Below are positions 6,802 through 12,477 of a stretch of DNA of 12,477 nucleotides, piece by piece. The stretch's first letter is position 1, and each line of letters starts with the position of its first letter. The translations under genes and the position numbers were made by a program. The notes below the pieces were generated by a model. It did not search any database, was not told the DNA's origin, and saw only the letters and a list, made by a program, of their open reading frames with translations. This DNA comes from Pseudomonadota bacterium (GTDB taxonomy: Bacteria; Desulfobacterota; Desulfobulbia; Desulfobulbales; Desulfobulbaceae), in contig WRKE01000287.1 in the NCBI GenBank assembly GCA_009778235.1, forward strand, positions 1 through 12,477, read 5' to 3'.

Positions 6802-7273
6802 TGTGGACCCCTTTGTTTTCCGACAAAACAAGTTGAAAAGTACACAATACCGCCTTGAGTAACAAGAGGAAAATGACGGCATGGAAAAATTAGCTTTCTT
6901 TCTGAAAAATCGCCAGGTTGGAACGGCGGCGAGGCACAATGGCAACTGCCGGTTCCTGAGATTTCTTGCGGAAGTCTCAAGGCATCCGGAAGGTTACTGC
7001 GGTGGATGCCCTTGACTTAGCAACGCGCGTGATTACGTTATCGTAATATCATTGCCCTTTGACAATGCGAAGTATCGGTTAGATTTGCATGGACTGACAA
7101 CATGTTAGCTGTGTTTGAGCATGCTCGCATCAGCGCAAGGGAACGATATAAGGCAACATGATAAAAAGCTTTATCCATAAGGGCTGGAAGAAGTGAAACC
7201 GCCCCATTTCATCGGATAGTGTTCATTATCAAAATTCATCACCAAAATATTTCCTTGCTAGAGAGAGTACCTC
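6802..7273. other. Dyad-rich intergenic region upstream of the autotransporter gene
   Basis: This 470-base stretch has no credible gene. It holds several inverted repeats. CAAGGCATCC (6978-6987) pairs with GGATGCCCTTG (7004-7014) with one bulge. GAGATTTC pairs with GAAGTCTC around 6957-6977. ATTACG-TTAT-CGTAAT lies at 7032-7047, the perfect palindrome GAGCATGCTC at 7117-7126, and GATAAA-AAGC-TTTATC at 7160-7175. The autotransporter promoter should lie here, but I could not fix it. Confidence 0.5.
7032..7047. promoter_or_regulatory. Possible operator dyad upstream of the autotransporter gene
   Basis: ATTACG and CGTAAT are separated by TTAT. The site lies about 230 bases before the autotransporter start and close to a TTGACA sequence at 7059-7064. 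A regulator site is plausible but unproven. Confidence 0.25.
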
Positions 7274-10114
7274 ATGATTCGACCCCTGTACCGCGTTTTG
7301 GGCCGCACAACCCTATCTCTTGGCCTTGCCTGCGCCCCCCTGTCCGGCGCCTTTGCTGGGCAGACCATCACCATTATTAACCAATCCGTAGGACATGATG
7401 TGTACGGCAACGGCAAACAGTCCGACGGCGATGCGCCGATCCCGGATACTCCCAGCAGCCTGACCATGCCCGCTGACAGCACCACTGTCACTATGGATAA
7501 CAGCACGGTGTCCGGCAATGTGTATGGCGGGGCTGACTGGAAGGATATTGATGCCGTCGCCATGGCCATGGGCACCAGTGTCACTATACAAAACAATAGC
7601 GTGGTGAACGGCTTTGATGGAAAGGTCTTCGGCGGGTATGCCTGGAGCCGCGACAATGACGCCACGGCCACGGATAACACGGTGGATATCAGCGGCAACA
7701 GCACGGCGACTGGTGCCGCCGGCGGGTGGGCCTGGAGCGACGGCGCTGGCGCCGCCGAGGCCACGGGTAATACCGTGAACATCAGCGACAGCATGGTGGG
7801 CAGCATAAGTAGCCCTGTTTACGGCGGTTATGCCTGGAGTGCCTCCGGCACGGCCACAGCCACGGGCAACACAGTGGATATCAGCGACAGCACTGCGACG
7901 AATATCTTCGGAGGGCATACCTTTGTCGAGAGTGGCGCTGGTGATGCCACGGCCACGGGCAACAGCCTGGCGATCAGCAATACGAAGGCGGATGGCGCTG
8001 TCTACAGCGGGTATGCTCAGAGTTTCTCCGGTACCGCCACGGCCGGGGGCAATACCCTGACGATCAGCGATAAAAGCACGGTGGACGGGAATGTCTACGG
8101 CGGGGATGCCTACAGCAACTCCACCGGTACCATTACGGCCACGGGCAACATAGTGGATATCAGCGATAGCACGCTGACTGGCATTATAGTTTCCGGCGGG
8201 CATGCCAGGGGCGACGGTGCCGCCACGGCCTCGAACAACAGCATGGCCATCAGCGGAGGCATGGTGGGCAATGGGTCTTTCGGCGCCGACATCTATGGCG
8301 GATGGGCTCATAGCACCTCCGGTACCGCTGAGGCCATGGACAATACCGTGACCTTCGGCGGCGACACAACGGGTGAGGTGTATATTTACGGCGGGCGTGC
8401 CGTCAGCGGCACCGGCAATGGTAGGGCCACAGGCAATACGATGACCTTCGAGAGTGGCGTGGTGGCGCGCATTTACGGCGGGGCGGCCTCAAGCACCTCC
8501 GGCGGCACCTCCGGCAATGCCACATCCACGGGCAACAGCGTCTTCATCAGCGGCGGCACAGCGGGGCTGATCTATGGTGGGTATGCCTGGAGCAACGGTT
8601 CCGGCACTGCCAGTTCCACAGGCAATATAGTGACCATCAGCGGCGGCGAGGTGAATGATGGCGTTTATGCCGGGCGTGCAATCAGCACCACTGGTATTGC
8701 CGAAGCCTCGAACAATACCCTGACCATCAGCGGCAATCCCATCTTGACGAATGCCACCCTCTACGGCGGGTATGCCACCAGTACTTCCGGCAGCGGCAGC
8801 TCCACCAATAACACCCTGAATCTCCATACCTCCGGCCTGGTTGTAGCCGGCCTGCAAGACTTCCAGAATCTGAACTTCTATGTGCCCGCCACCCTGGCGG
8901 CGGATGGCGTCATGCTGCATGTCACCGGCACGGCGAATATCAGCGGCGCCACGGTCAATCTGGCCATCGATGGCGCACGCTCCCCGCTGCAGGCAGGGGA
9001 TCATATCAAGCTCATCGACGCTTCTTATAATGCGGGCCTGGCAGGAGTTCCGTCCACCAGCACCGTTCAAGCCACGCATGGTGCCACTCTGCAATATGAC
9101 ATGCTCATCTCGACAGAGATGGAAGATCATCAACTCTGGGCATTCCTGCCAAAGGACCCCACGGTCAATCCGAAAACCAAATCCTTGAGCGAAGGCTTTC
9201 TCTCCGGCATGGCCCTGTTGAATCAGGGCGGTGATCTCGTTGCCGGATGGGGCATGAGCGCGGCAACGAGCGCGGCCAGGCGGGCGGATCATGACCCTGG
9301 CATCGGTTATGGGACCTTCGGCACCCTGTCCGGCGGCTGGTCGCGCTATGACATCGGCTCCCATGCGGAGATGACCAGTGTTTCCCTGATGGCCGGCCTG
9401 TCCCGGTTCACGGCTTTGCCATCTGGCGACCTGGTCCTTGGCGTCTTCTTCGAGTACGGCAACGGCTCGTATGACACCTATGCCATGCTCCATGGAGATG
9501 GCGACCTCGACTACATCGGCGGCGGCATCATCGGCCGGATGGACTTCACGAAAGCCGGCAACGGCCATTTCTACGCCGAAGGCAGCGCCAGGATCGGTAA
9601 CGTTGACAATGATTACACCAACAACGAGTTGCGCGACTTTTGGGGCCGAGAGGCGAAGTATGACGCGTCCTCGGCCTATTACGGCATCCATCTCGGAGCG
9701 GGCTATTTGTGGGATCTTGCGCCCAAGGCAACGCTCGATCTGTATGGCAAATACTTCTGGACGAGGCAGGAAGGGGACGCGGTGCGGCTATCCACCGGCG
9801 AGTCCGTGGCATTTGACGACGTGAACTCCCAGCGCCTGCGCGTGGGTGCGCGCTTCAGCTATGCCCTGAACAAGACCATCAGCCCGTATCTTGGCGCGGC
9901 ATACGAGCATGAGTTTGACGGCGACACTGATGCCACGACCAACGGCTATGCCATCGGCGTTCCTTCACTGAGCGGGGGCACCGGCATGGCGGAGATTGGG
10001 CTGACCTGCAAGCCTTCCAAAGAACTGCCCGTGTTCATTGACCTGGGGGTCCAGGGATATGCGGGCATCCGTGATGGGTTCACCGGCACCCTGCACCTTC
10101 GTTACGACTTCTGA
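7274..10114 (+). CDS. Type Va autotransporter with a repeat passenger and C-terminal beta-barrel
   Basis: The gene encodes a 946-residue outer-membrane protein. A signal peptide spans residues 1-29 (cleavage after GAFA before GQT). The passenger at about 68-512 consists of roughly 14 imperfect repeats of 30-36 residues. Each repeat has the pattern ATGNTVxISxS...VYGGYAWSxSGT, rich in Gly, Ser, Thr and Asn, as expected for a beta-helix. Residues 513-630 form a non-repeat cap (GTANISGATVNLAIDG, AGDHIKLIDA). A helical linker follows (KTKSLSEGFLSGMALLNQGGDLVAGW, about 634-660). The last 280 residues are amphipathic strands ending LHLRYDF; the terminal Phe is the usual signal for BAM-mediated insertion. 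No protease triad or other enzyme motif is seen, so adhesion or surface display is the likely role. The ATG at 7274 follows AGAGAGAG and immediately begins the signal peptide. It is a single-gene unit on the plus strand. Confidence 0.92.
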   Translation: MIRPLYRVLGRTTLSLGLACAPLSGAFAGQTITIINQSVGHDVYGNGKQSDGDAPIPDTPSSLTMPADSTTVTMDNSTVSGNVYGGADWKDIDAVAMAMGTSVTIQNNSVVNGFDGKVFGGYAWSRDNDATATDNTVDISGNSTATGAAGGWAWSDGAGAAEATGNTVNISDSMVGSISSPVYGGYAWSASGTATATGNTVDISDSTATNIFGGHTFVESGAGDATATGNSLAISNTKADGAVYSGYAQSFSGTATAGGNTLTISDKSTVDGNVYGGDAYSNSTGTITATGNIVDISDSTLTGIIVSGGHARGDGAATASNNSMAISGGMVGNGSFGADIYGGWAHSTSGTAEAMDNTVTFGGDTTGEVYIYGGRAVSGTGNGRATGNTMTFESGVVARIYGGAASSTSGGTSGNATSTGNSVFISGGTAGLIYGGYAWSNGSGTASSTGNIVTISGGEVNDGVYAGRAISTTGIAEASNNTLTISGNPILTNATLYGGYATSTSGSGSSTNNTLNLHTSGLVVAGLQDFQNLNFYVPATLAADGVMLHVTGTANISGATVNLAIDGARSPLQAGDHIKLIDASYNAGLAGVPSTSTVQATHGATLQYDMLISTEMEDHQLWAFLPKDPTVNPKTKSLSEGFLSGMALLNQGGDLVAGWGMSAATSAARRADHDPGIGYGTFGTLSGGWSRYDIGSHAEMTSVSLMAGLSRFTALPSGDLVLGVFFEYGNGSYDTYAMLHGDGDLDYIGGGIIGRMDFTKAGNGHFYAEGSARIGNVDNDYTNNELRDFWGREAKYDASSAYYGIHLGAGYLWDLAPKATLDLYGKYFWTRQEGDAVRLSTGESVAFDDVNSQRLRVGARFSYALNKTISPYLGAAYEHEFDGDTDATTNGYAIGVPSLSGGTGMAEIGLTCKPSKELPVFIDLGVQGYAGIRDGFTGTLHLRYDF
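7478..8809 (+). repeat. About 14 tandem degenerate repeats (90-110 bp) in the autotransporter passenger
   Basis: Units begin at codons for GNTVDIS-like residues and contain VYGGYAWS-like codons in the middle, followed by GTATATG. Examples start near 7676 (NTVDISGNS) and the last full unit ends just before 8810 (NTLNLHTSG). DNA identity between units is partial: frequent blocks such as GCCACGGGCAAC and GTGGATATCAGCG recur, but no two units look identical. Confidence 0.85.
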
Positions 10115-10251
10115 AACCACCACCATTGCATGCCTGCGCGGCGCGACGTCGGCAACAGCCAGCTCGCGCCGCTCTCGTTTCTGCCCCAGGCGGTGGCATG
10201 AAGCGTCAATGGGATGGTAAATTCCACTCTACAGGCGATATCATTTTCTAT

Positions 10252-10290
10252 TTTTAATGCAAAAAATATTATTATTTTTTTGCATTAAAA
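10252..10290. terminator. AT-rich perfect inverted repeat, possible bidirectional terminator
   Basis: TTTTAATGCAAAAAA (10252-10266) and TTTTTTGCATTAAAA (10276-10290) form a perfect 15-bp stem with a 9-base AT loop. It lies 140 bases after the autotransporter stop, between that gene and the convergent minus-strand lipoprotein gene. The A/T runs make a terminator on both strands plausible. Only two G-C pairs are present, so the stem is weak for a classical terminator. Confidence 0.45.
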
Positions 10291-10306
10291 TTCAATATAT
10301 TCCTAT

Positions 10307-10479
10307 CGTGACCTGCTACACTGGCAAGAGGAAATGGTATGTGAAGCCATGTGCGAACAGGAATTGAAGATCCAGGGAAAAAAAGCGGCCCGGCCCGGCG
10401 GCGAGCGCGCCAAAAACGCAACCTGTTTCGCCCCCCACAGGTCGATATCTTTGAGAGCGGCCACGAAGTAACGGTGATC
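10307..10479 (+). pseudogene. Frameshifted remnant resembling the N-terminal part of a small heat-shock protein (Hsp20)
   Basis: Two plus-strand frames each carry a piece of the same pattern. From 10307 one frame reads RDLLHWQEEM and, after an ATG at 10349, MCEQELKIQGKKAARPGGER up to FAP (about 10432). From 10441 another frame reads VDIFESGHEVTVI. Hsp20 proteins often have an F-R-D-L-x-x-x-Q-x-x-M start, a charged linker, then P-x-VDIYE...E..V.A as the entry to the alpha-crystallin domain. The frame change falls at a run of six C (10431-10436). After 10479 the likeness ends abruptly, so the rest of the domain is missing. The motifs are visible; the family assignment is my inference from short matches. 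Confidence 0.38.
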
Positions 10480-10495
10480 CGCCGATATGCCGGGA

Positions 10496-10924
10496 TTACT
10501 TTTCTCCTTTCAGTTGCAGGTGGATGAATGGTTTGACGCCAGAAAACCATCGAACTTCTTCTTGAACCGTTTCTCTAAAAAACTTCAGACTGATGGTCTG
10601 TTTCCGGTCATGGAGGACATACGCATCCAGGCAAAGTTTCATGATATCTTGAATTGTCTCCTGACTCAGATCGCCAGCTTTATAAACGAGGACAATACCA
10701 TTATTTAGATATCCCCCACGGAAAACTCTTTCTTGAGCCTTGCATTTATTGATGTCTTCGCAGACATGATGCTCCACGAGCAGGGCGTCTGTATCCCTCG
10801 CTAATTTGTCTGCTAAATCCGGATACGTCTTAGCACATGAAGAAAGAATCCACAAAAACAGCAACATCGCAAGAACCAGTGGAACCTGGCGCAACACCAG
10901 CAAAACCTTACCAGATCTCTTCAT
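10496..10924 (-). CDS. Predicted lipoprotein of unknown function, paralog of the next gene upstream
   Basis: This is a 142-residue protein. A hydrophobic N-terminus ends in lipobox LSSC with the lipidated Cys at 30; the next residue is Ala, so outer-membrane sorting would be expected if this is a proteobacterium. The mature part has HHVCEDINKC (Cys55, Cys61), then VYKAGDLSQETIQDIMKLCLDAY (Cys98), then EEVRWFSGVKPFIHL and a KGEK end. I do not recognise the family. It is 79/110 identical to the upstream paralog over the mature region, without gaps. The ATG at 10922-10924 follows GGAGGAAAC. It is the last gene of the minus-strand group and converges on the autotransporter gene. Confidence 0.85.
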   Translation of the reverse strand: MKRSGKVLLVLRQVPLVLAMLLFLWILSSCAKTYPDLADKLARDTDALLVEHHVCEDINKCKAQERVFRGGYLNNGIVLVYKAGDLSQETIQDIMKLCLDAYVLHDRKQTISLKFFRETVQEEVRWFSGVKPFIHLQLKGEK

Positions 10925-10991
10925 GTTTCCTCCTCACTTCATCAATCCTTAGGACCCCGACACGAATCTCAACGGTATACGTTTGTGCCAT
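10908..10991 (-). pseudogene. Duplicated 3' remnant of the 59-residue ORF
   Basis: Between the two paralogs, a 27-codon frame (ATG at 10989-10991, stop overlapping the downstream gene start) encodes AQTYTV...VLRIDEVRRK. This matches the last part of the ORF at 11403-11582 (GQTWTV...SRIDNVRKK). Both frames overlap the start of their downstream paralog by 17 bases. It is best explained as DNA carried along in the tandem duplication. Whether it is translated is unknown: its ATG overlaps the TAA of the upstream paralog (TAATGG). Confidence 0.7.
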
Positions 10992-11419
10992 TACTTCTCT
11001 CCTTTCATGTACAGGTGGATGAATGGTTTGACGCCAGAAAACCAACGAACTTTTTCTTCAGCCGTTTCTTTAAAAAAACTCAAACTAATGGTTTGTTTTC
11101 CGCCATGTAAGGTATACGCATCTAAGCACAGTTTCATGATATTTTGAATCATCTCCTGATTCAGGTCGCCCGCTTTATAAACGTTGACAATAGCCAGATC
11201 TGGCCCACCCCCACTGTGAACTCTTCTTTGAGCTTGACATGTATTGATGTCTTTACAGACATGATGTCCCACGAACAGAGCGTCTGTATCATTGGCTAAC
11301 TTGTTCGCCAAAACCGAATATGTAGCCCATGACCAAGCAGTGGATTGAAAAATAAGCAATGTGGCAACGATCAGCACAACCTTCTGAAAAAACGGGAGAA
11401 CCTTACGAACCCCTTTCAT
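10991..11419 (-). CDS. Predicted exported protein of unknown function, paralog of the adjacent lipoprotein
   Basis: This 142-residue protein has a signal peptide (basic start, then VVLIVATLLIFQSTAWSWA) and probable signal peptidase I cleavage near residue 32. It lacks the lipobox Cys of its paralog: the aligned segment is STAWSWAT against ILSSCAKT. The mature part keeps the three cysteines (HHVCKDINTC and IMKLCLDAY) and the ending VRWFSGVKPFIHLYMKGEK. No family is recognised. The ATG at 11417-11419 follows GAGGAAAAAGT and overlaps the end of the 59-residue ORF by 17 bases, suggesting coupled translation. Confidence 0.85.
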   Translation of the reverse strand: MKGVRKVLPFFQKVVLIVATLLIFQSTAWSWATYSVLANKLANDTDALFVGHHVCKDINTCQAQRRVHSGGGPDLAIVNVYKAGDLNQEMIQNIMKLCLDAYTLHGGKQTISLSFFKETAEEKVRWFSGVKPFIHLYMKGEK

Positions 11420-11582
11420 ACTTTTTCCTCACATTATCAATCCGTGAGACAGTATCGCCTGAAACAGCATAGACTGTCCAGGTCTGCCCATTGACTGTGA
11501 CGTTCTTGCCGATGTCATTTTGGGTGTAATTGGTGTAGGCCTCGTTGCTGAGGGCCGCATTATTCAACGTTGTTTGATCCAT
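11403..11582 (-). CDS. Small ORF of unknown function (59 residues)
   Basis: The frame is open further upstream, but that part overlaps the C-terminal coding region of the preceding gene in another frame. The ATG at 11580-11582 (or the adjacent one at 11583-11585) sits behind CGGAG and is the likely start. The product begins MDQTTLNNAALSNEAY, then DIGKNVTVNGQTWTVYAVSG, and ends with a basic RIDNVRKKYERGS. There is no signal peptide, membrane segment or cysteine. I do not recognise it. It starts about 17 bases after the stop of the upstream large gene and overlaps the downstream exported-protein gene by 17 bases, so it is embedded in one transcription unit. The C-terminal half has a decayed second copy at 10908-10991. 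It could be a complete small protein or the surviving end of a larger gene. Confidence 0.6.
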   Translation of the reverse strand: MDQTTLNNAALSNEAYTNYTQNDIGKNVTVNGQTWTVYAVSGDTVSRIDNVRKKYERGS

Positions 11583-11601
11583 CATGAGTCTCCGTTCTGA
11601 T

Positions 11602-12477
11602 TCAAGGATTGACAGGTTGGTTTTGATTGTCTGTTGTACCTCTCTCCATGTCCTGAAGGAGGCTGTCCAACTGTTGATTTTGTTTGCCTGTTGCAGCTTT
11701 CTCCATCTCTTGGAGGAGTTTGCCCAGCTCAACCGGGTTAACAGGTGTCTTCGGCTGGTTGTTGTACCGTTCTTTCATTTCTTTCCTTGCAGCATCGTCT
11801 TCCTTCCTGGCTACATCATTGACCGGCCGCATTATTTCTTGCCATTCCTTCATCTTGGCCAGAATATGATCAGGCAGCCTGAACTTGAGGAAATCATCAG
11901 GGTTGGTGTTGAGTTGGTAGCGGTAGTCTGTTTCGCTTGATCGTTGGAGAAAAATCCCGACATCCTTATAAGATTCCCTGAGAAGCATCGCTGAGTGAAA
12001 CTTCAGACGAATATAGGTCAGGCCGGGCAGCAGCTCGGTATGGAATTCCTCATATTCAATACTGCCCCCCGCCCCCCTCTTGTTCGGCACGTAGTCCATG
12101 GTCGCCAGGAAGGCCTTCATGAGATACCCGCTATTGAGATTGTTGAGGTGGAGCCGGTCTTCAAGCGGCCACTTCAACCACTGTTCACGAGGATAGCCAA
12201 AAAAATGGGAACTGAGCACCATCAGCTTATTTCCTGCAGCACCAGCCTCCGGCAGCTTGATCGGCAGCCGGCTGTCAAGATACAGATACAAGTTCATGCT
12301 GTAGAGATTGGTCCACTCCCGCATCCGCTGTACCCGGAGTTCAAGGGCCTCCAGCCCATTGTCAGGCTCTGTCCCCGGAGCCGGCGGTTCCAGGCCAAAC
12401 CGCTTGGCAAAGGCCGCGGTATAGGCCGTAACCCGCATCTCCTGGATGGGCAGCCGTTCCTTGAAGCACTGGGAATA
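11602..12477 (-). CDS. C-terminal part of a large protein of unknown function (5' end outside the window)
   Basis: The frame is open from the stop at 11602-11604 to the window edge, at least 291 residues. An internal Met at 12438 is not preferred as the start, because the frame continues without a stop beyond it (QCFKERLPIQE). The visible part begins with mixed helix (TAYTAAFAKRFGL, LRVQRMREWTNLYSMNLYLYL). It continues with an aromatic-rich stretch (SSHFFGYPREQWLKWPLEDR; HLNNLNSGYLMKAFLATMDY) and ends in a charged, coiled-coil-like tail (MKEWQEIMRPVNDVARKEDD). Two 19-residue tandem repeats close the protein (LLQEMEKAATGKQNQQLDS and LLQDMERGTTDNQNQPVNP). No signal peptide is visible in the part present. 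I do not recognise the family. Confidence 0.75.
   Translation of the reverse strand, partial: YSQCFKERLPIQEMRVTAYTAAFAKRFGLEPPAPGTEPDNGLEALELRVQRMREWTNLYSMNLYLYLDSRLPIKLPEAGAAGNKLMVLSSHFFGYPREQWLKWPLEDRLHLNNLNSGYLMKAFLATMDYVPNKRGAGGSIEYEEFHTELLPGLTYIRLKFHSAMLLRESYKDVGIFLQRSSETDYRYQLNTNPDDFLKFRLPDHILAKMKEWQEIMRPVNDVARKEDDAARKEMKERYNNQPKTPVNPVELGKLLQEMEKAATGKQNQQLDSLLQDMERGTTDNQNQPVNP
11605..11718 (-). repeat. Two 57-bp tandem repeats at the 3' end of the large unknown gene
   Basis: Codons for LLQEMEKAATGKQNQQLDS (11662-11718) are followed directly by codons for LLQDMERGTTDNQNQPVNP (11605-11661). The period is exactly 19 codons, with about half of the residues identical. The pattern fits a helical, Gln-rich C-terminal extension. 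Confidence 0.7.

Larger units (their letters stand above)
10115..10495. other. Region between convergent genes
   Basis: These 380 bases hold the AT-rich inverted repeat at 10252-10290 and the Hsp20-like remnant at 10307-10479, both listed separately. The first 135 bases after the autotransporter stop show nothing I can assign. On the minus strand a GC-rich block followed by seven T (around 10380-10405) lies downstream of the lipoprotein gene and might aid termination, but its stem is poor. Confidence 0.5.
10495..11492 (-). repeat. Tandem duplication, two units of about 500 bp
   Basis: Unit one is about 10992-11492 and unit two about 10495-10992. Their gene starts are 495 bases apart (11419 and 10924). 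Each unit holds the 3' end of a short ORF followed by one paralogous exported-protein gene. The junction lies at the stop codon of the upstream paralog, where TAATGG meets the copied sequence corresponding to AATGGGCAGAC at 11482-11492. Confidence 0.8.

Noticed and set aside
7059..7085. TTGACA (7059-7064) with TAGATT (7080-7085) as the autotransporter promoter
   Set aside because: The -35 match is perfect, but the spacer is only 15 bases and the -10 matches 4 of 6. It is also about 190 bases from the start codon. Not strong enough to list.
7313..9691. Long minus-strand open frames (332 and 400 codons) opposite the autotransporter
   Set aside because: They arise from the GC-rich, repetitive codon use of the sense gene. 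They show low-complexity His/Gly/Ala/Arg patterns, no signal peptide, no family motif and no ribosome binding site, while the sense frame has a clear signal peptide, repeats and barrel.
10112..10198. In-frame continuation after the autotransporter stop
   Set aside because: The frame stays open for some 28 codons after TGA, but the protein already ends in the canonical terminal Phe of an outer-membrane barrel.
11583..11732. Longer version of the 59-residue ORF starting at 11732
   Set aside because: The extra 49-50 codons overlap the repeated C-terminal coding region of the upstream gene in another frame and look like its out-of-frame translation. The ribosome binding site supports the ATG pair at 11580-11585.

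Overview
The window looks like chromosomal DNA of a Gram-negative bacterium. There are Sec signal peptides, a lipobox lipoprotein and an outer-membrane autotransporter. A CBS-ACT regulator next to a branched-chain amino-acid ABC operon is an arrangement I associate with Desulfobacterota/Deltaproteobacteria. That placement rests on gene style only, not on a search.

Layout. (1) Positions 1-530: a tRNA-Pro(CGG) gene on the minus strand, a short decayed fragment resembling the C-terminal end of a tyrosine recombinase, and otherwise empty sequence ending in a terminator. (2) Positions 532-6130, all minus strand: a complete hydrophobic amino-acid (Liv/HAAT) uptake operon, transcribed as substrate-binding protein, livH, livM, livG, livF and a CBS-CBS-ACT sensor protein. 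livH/livM and livM/livG overlap as ATGA, and livG/livF are 5 bases apart. The 360 bases between the binding-protein gene and livH hold three hairpins, which would favour high expression of the binding protein. (3) Positions 6240-6801, minus strand: a broken gene for a small exported protein with a fibronectin-III-like part and the start of a PKD domain. A TGA replaces the conserved PKD tryptophan. (4) Positions 6802-7273: a dyad-rich intergenic region. (5) Positions 7274-10114, plus strand: a 946-residue type Va autotransporter with about 14 imperfect repeats of 30-36 residues and a C-terminal beta-barrel. (6) Positions 10115-10495: an AT-rich perfect inverted repeat and a frameshifted remnant resembling the N-terminal part of a small heat-shock protein (Hsp20). 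(7) Positions 10496-12477, minus strand: an unrecognised locus with the C-terminal part of a large unknown protein, a 59-residue ORF, and two tandem paralogous exported proteins (72% identical over their mature parts). One paralog is a predicted lipoprotein and the other is predicted to be released by signal peptidase I. The duplication also copied the last 27 or so codons of the 59-residue ORF.

The part left of 6130 is an ordinary housekeeping uptake operon. The part right of it is accessory in character: a surface protein, pseudogenes, and a duplicated set of cell-envelope genes of unknown function. The most novel element is the locus at 10496-12477, whose gene order could fit a surface or effector/partner system, but nothing in the sequence proves that.
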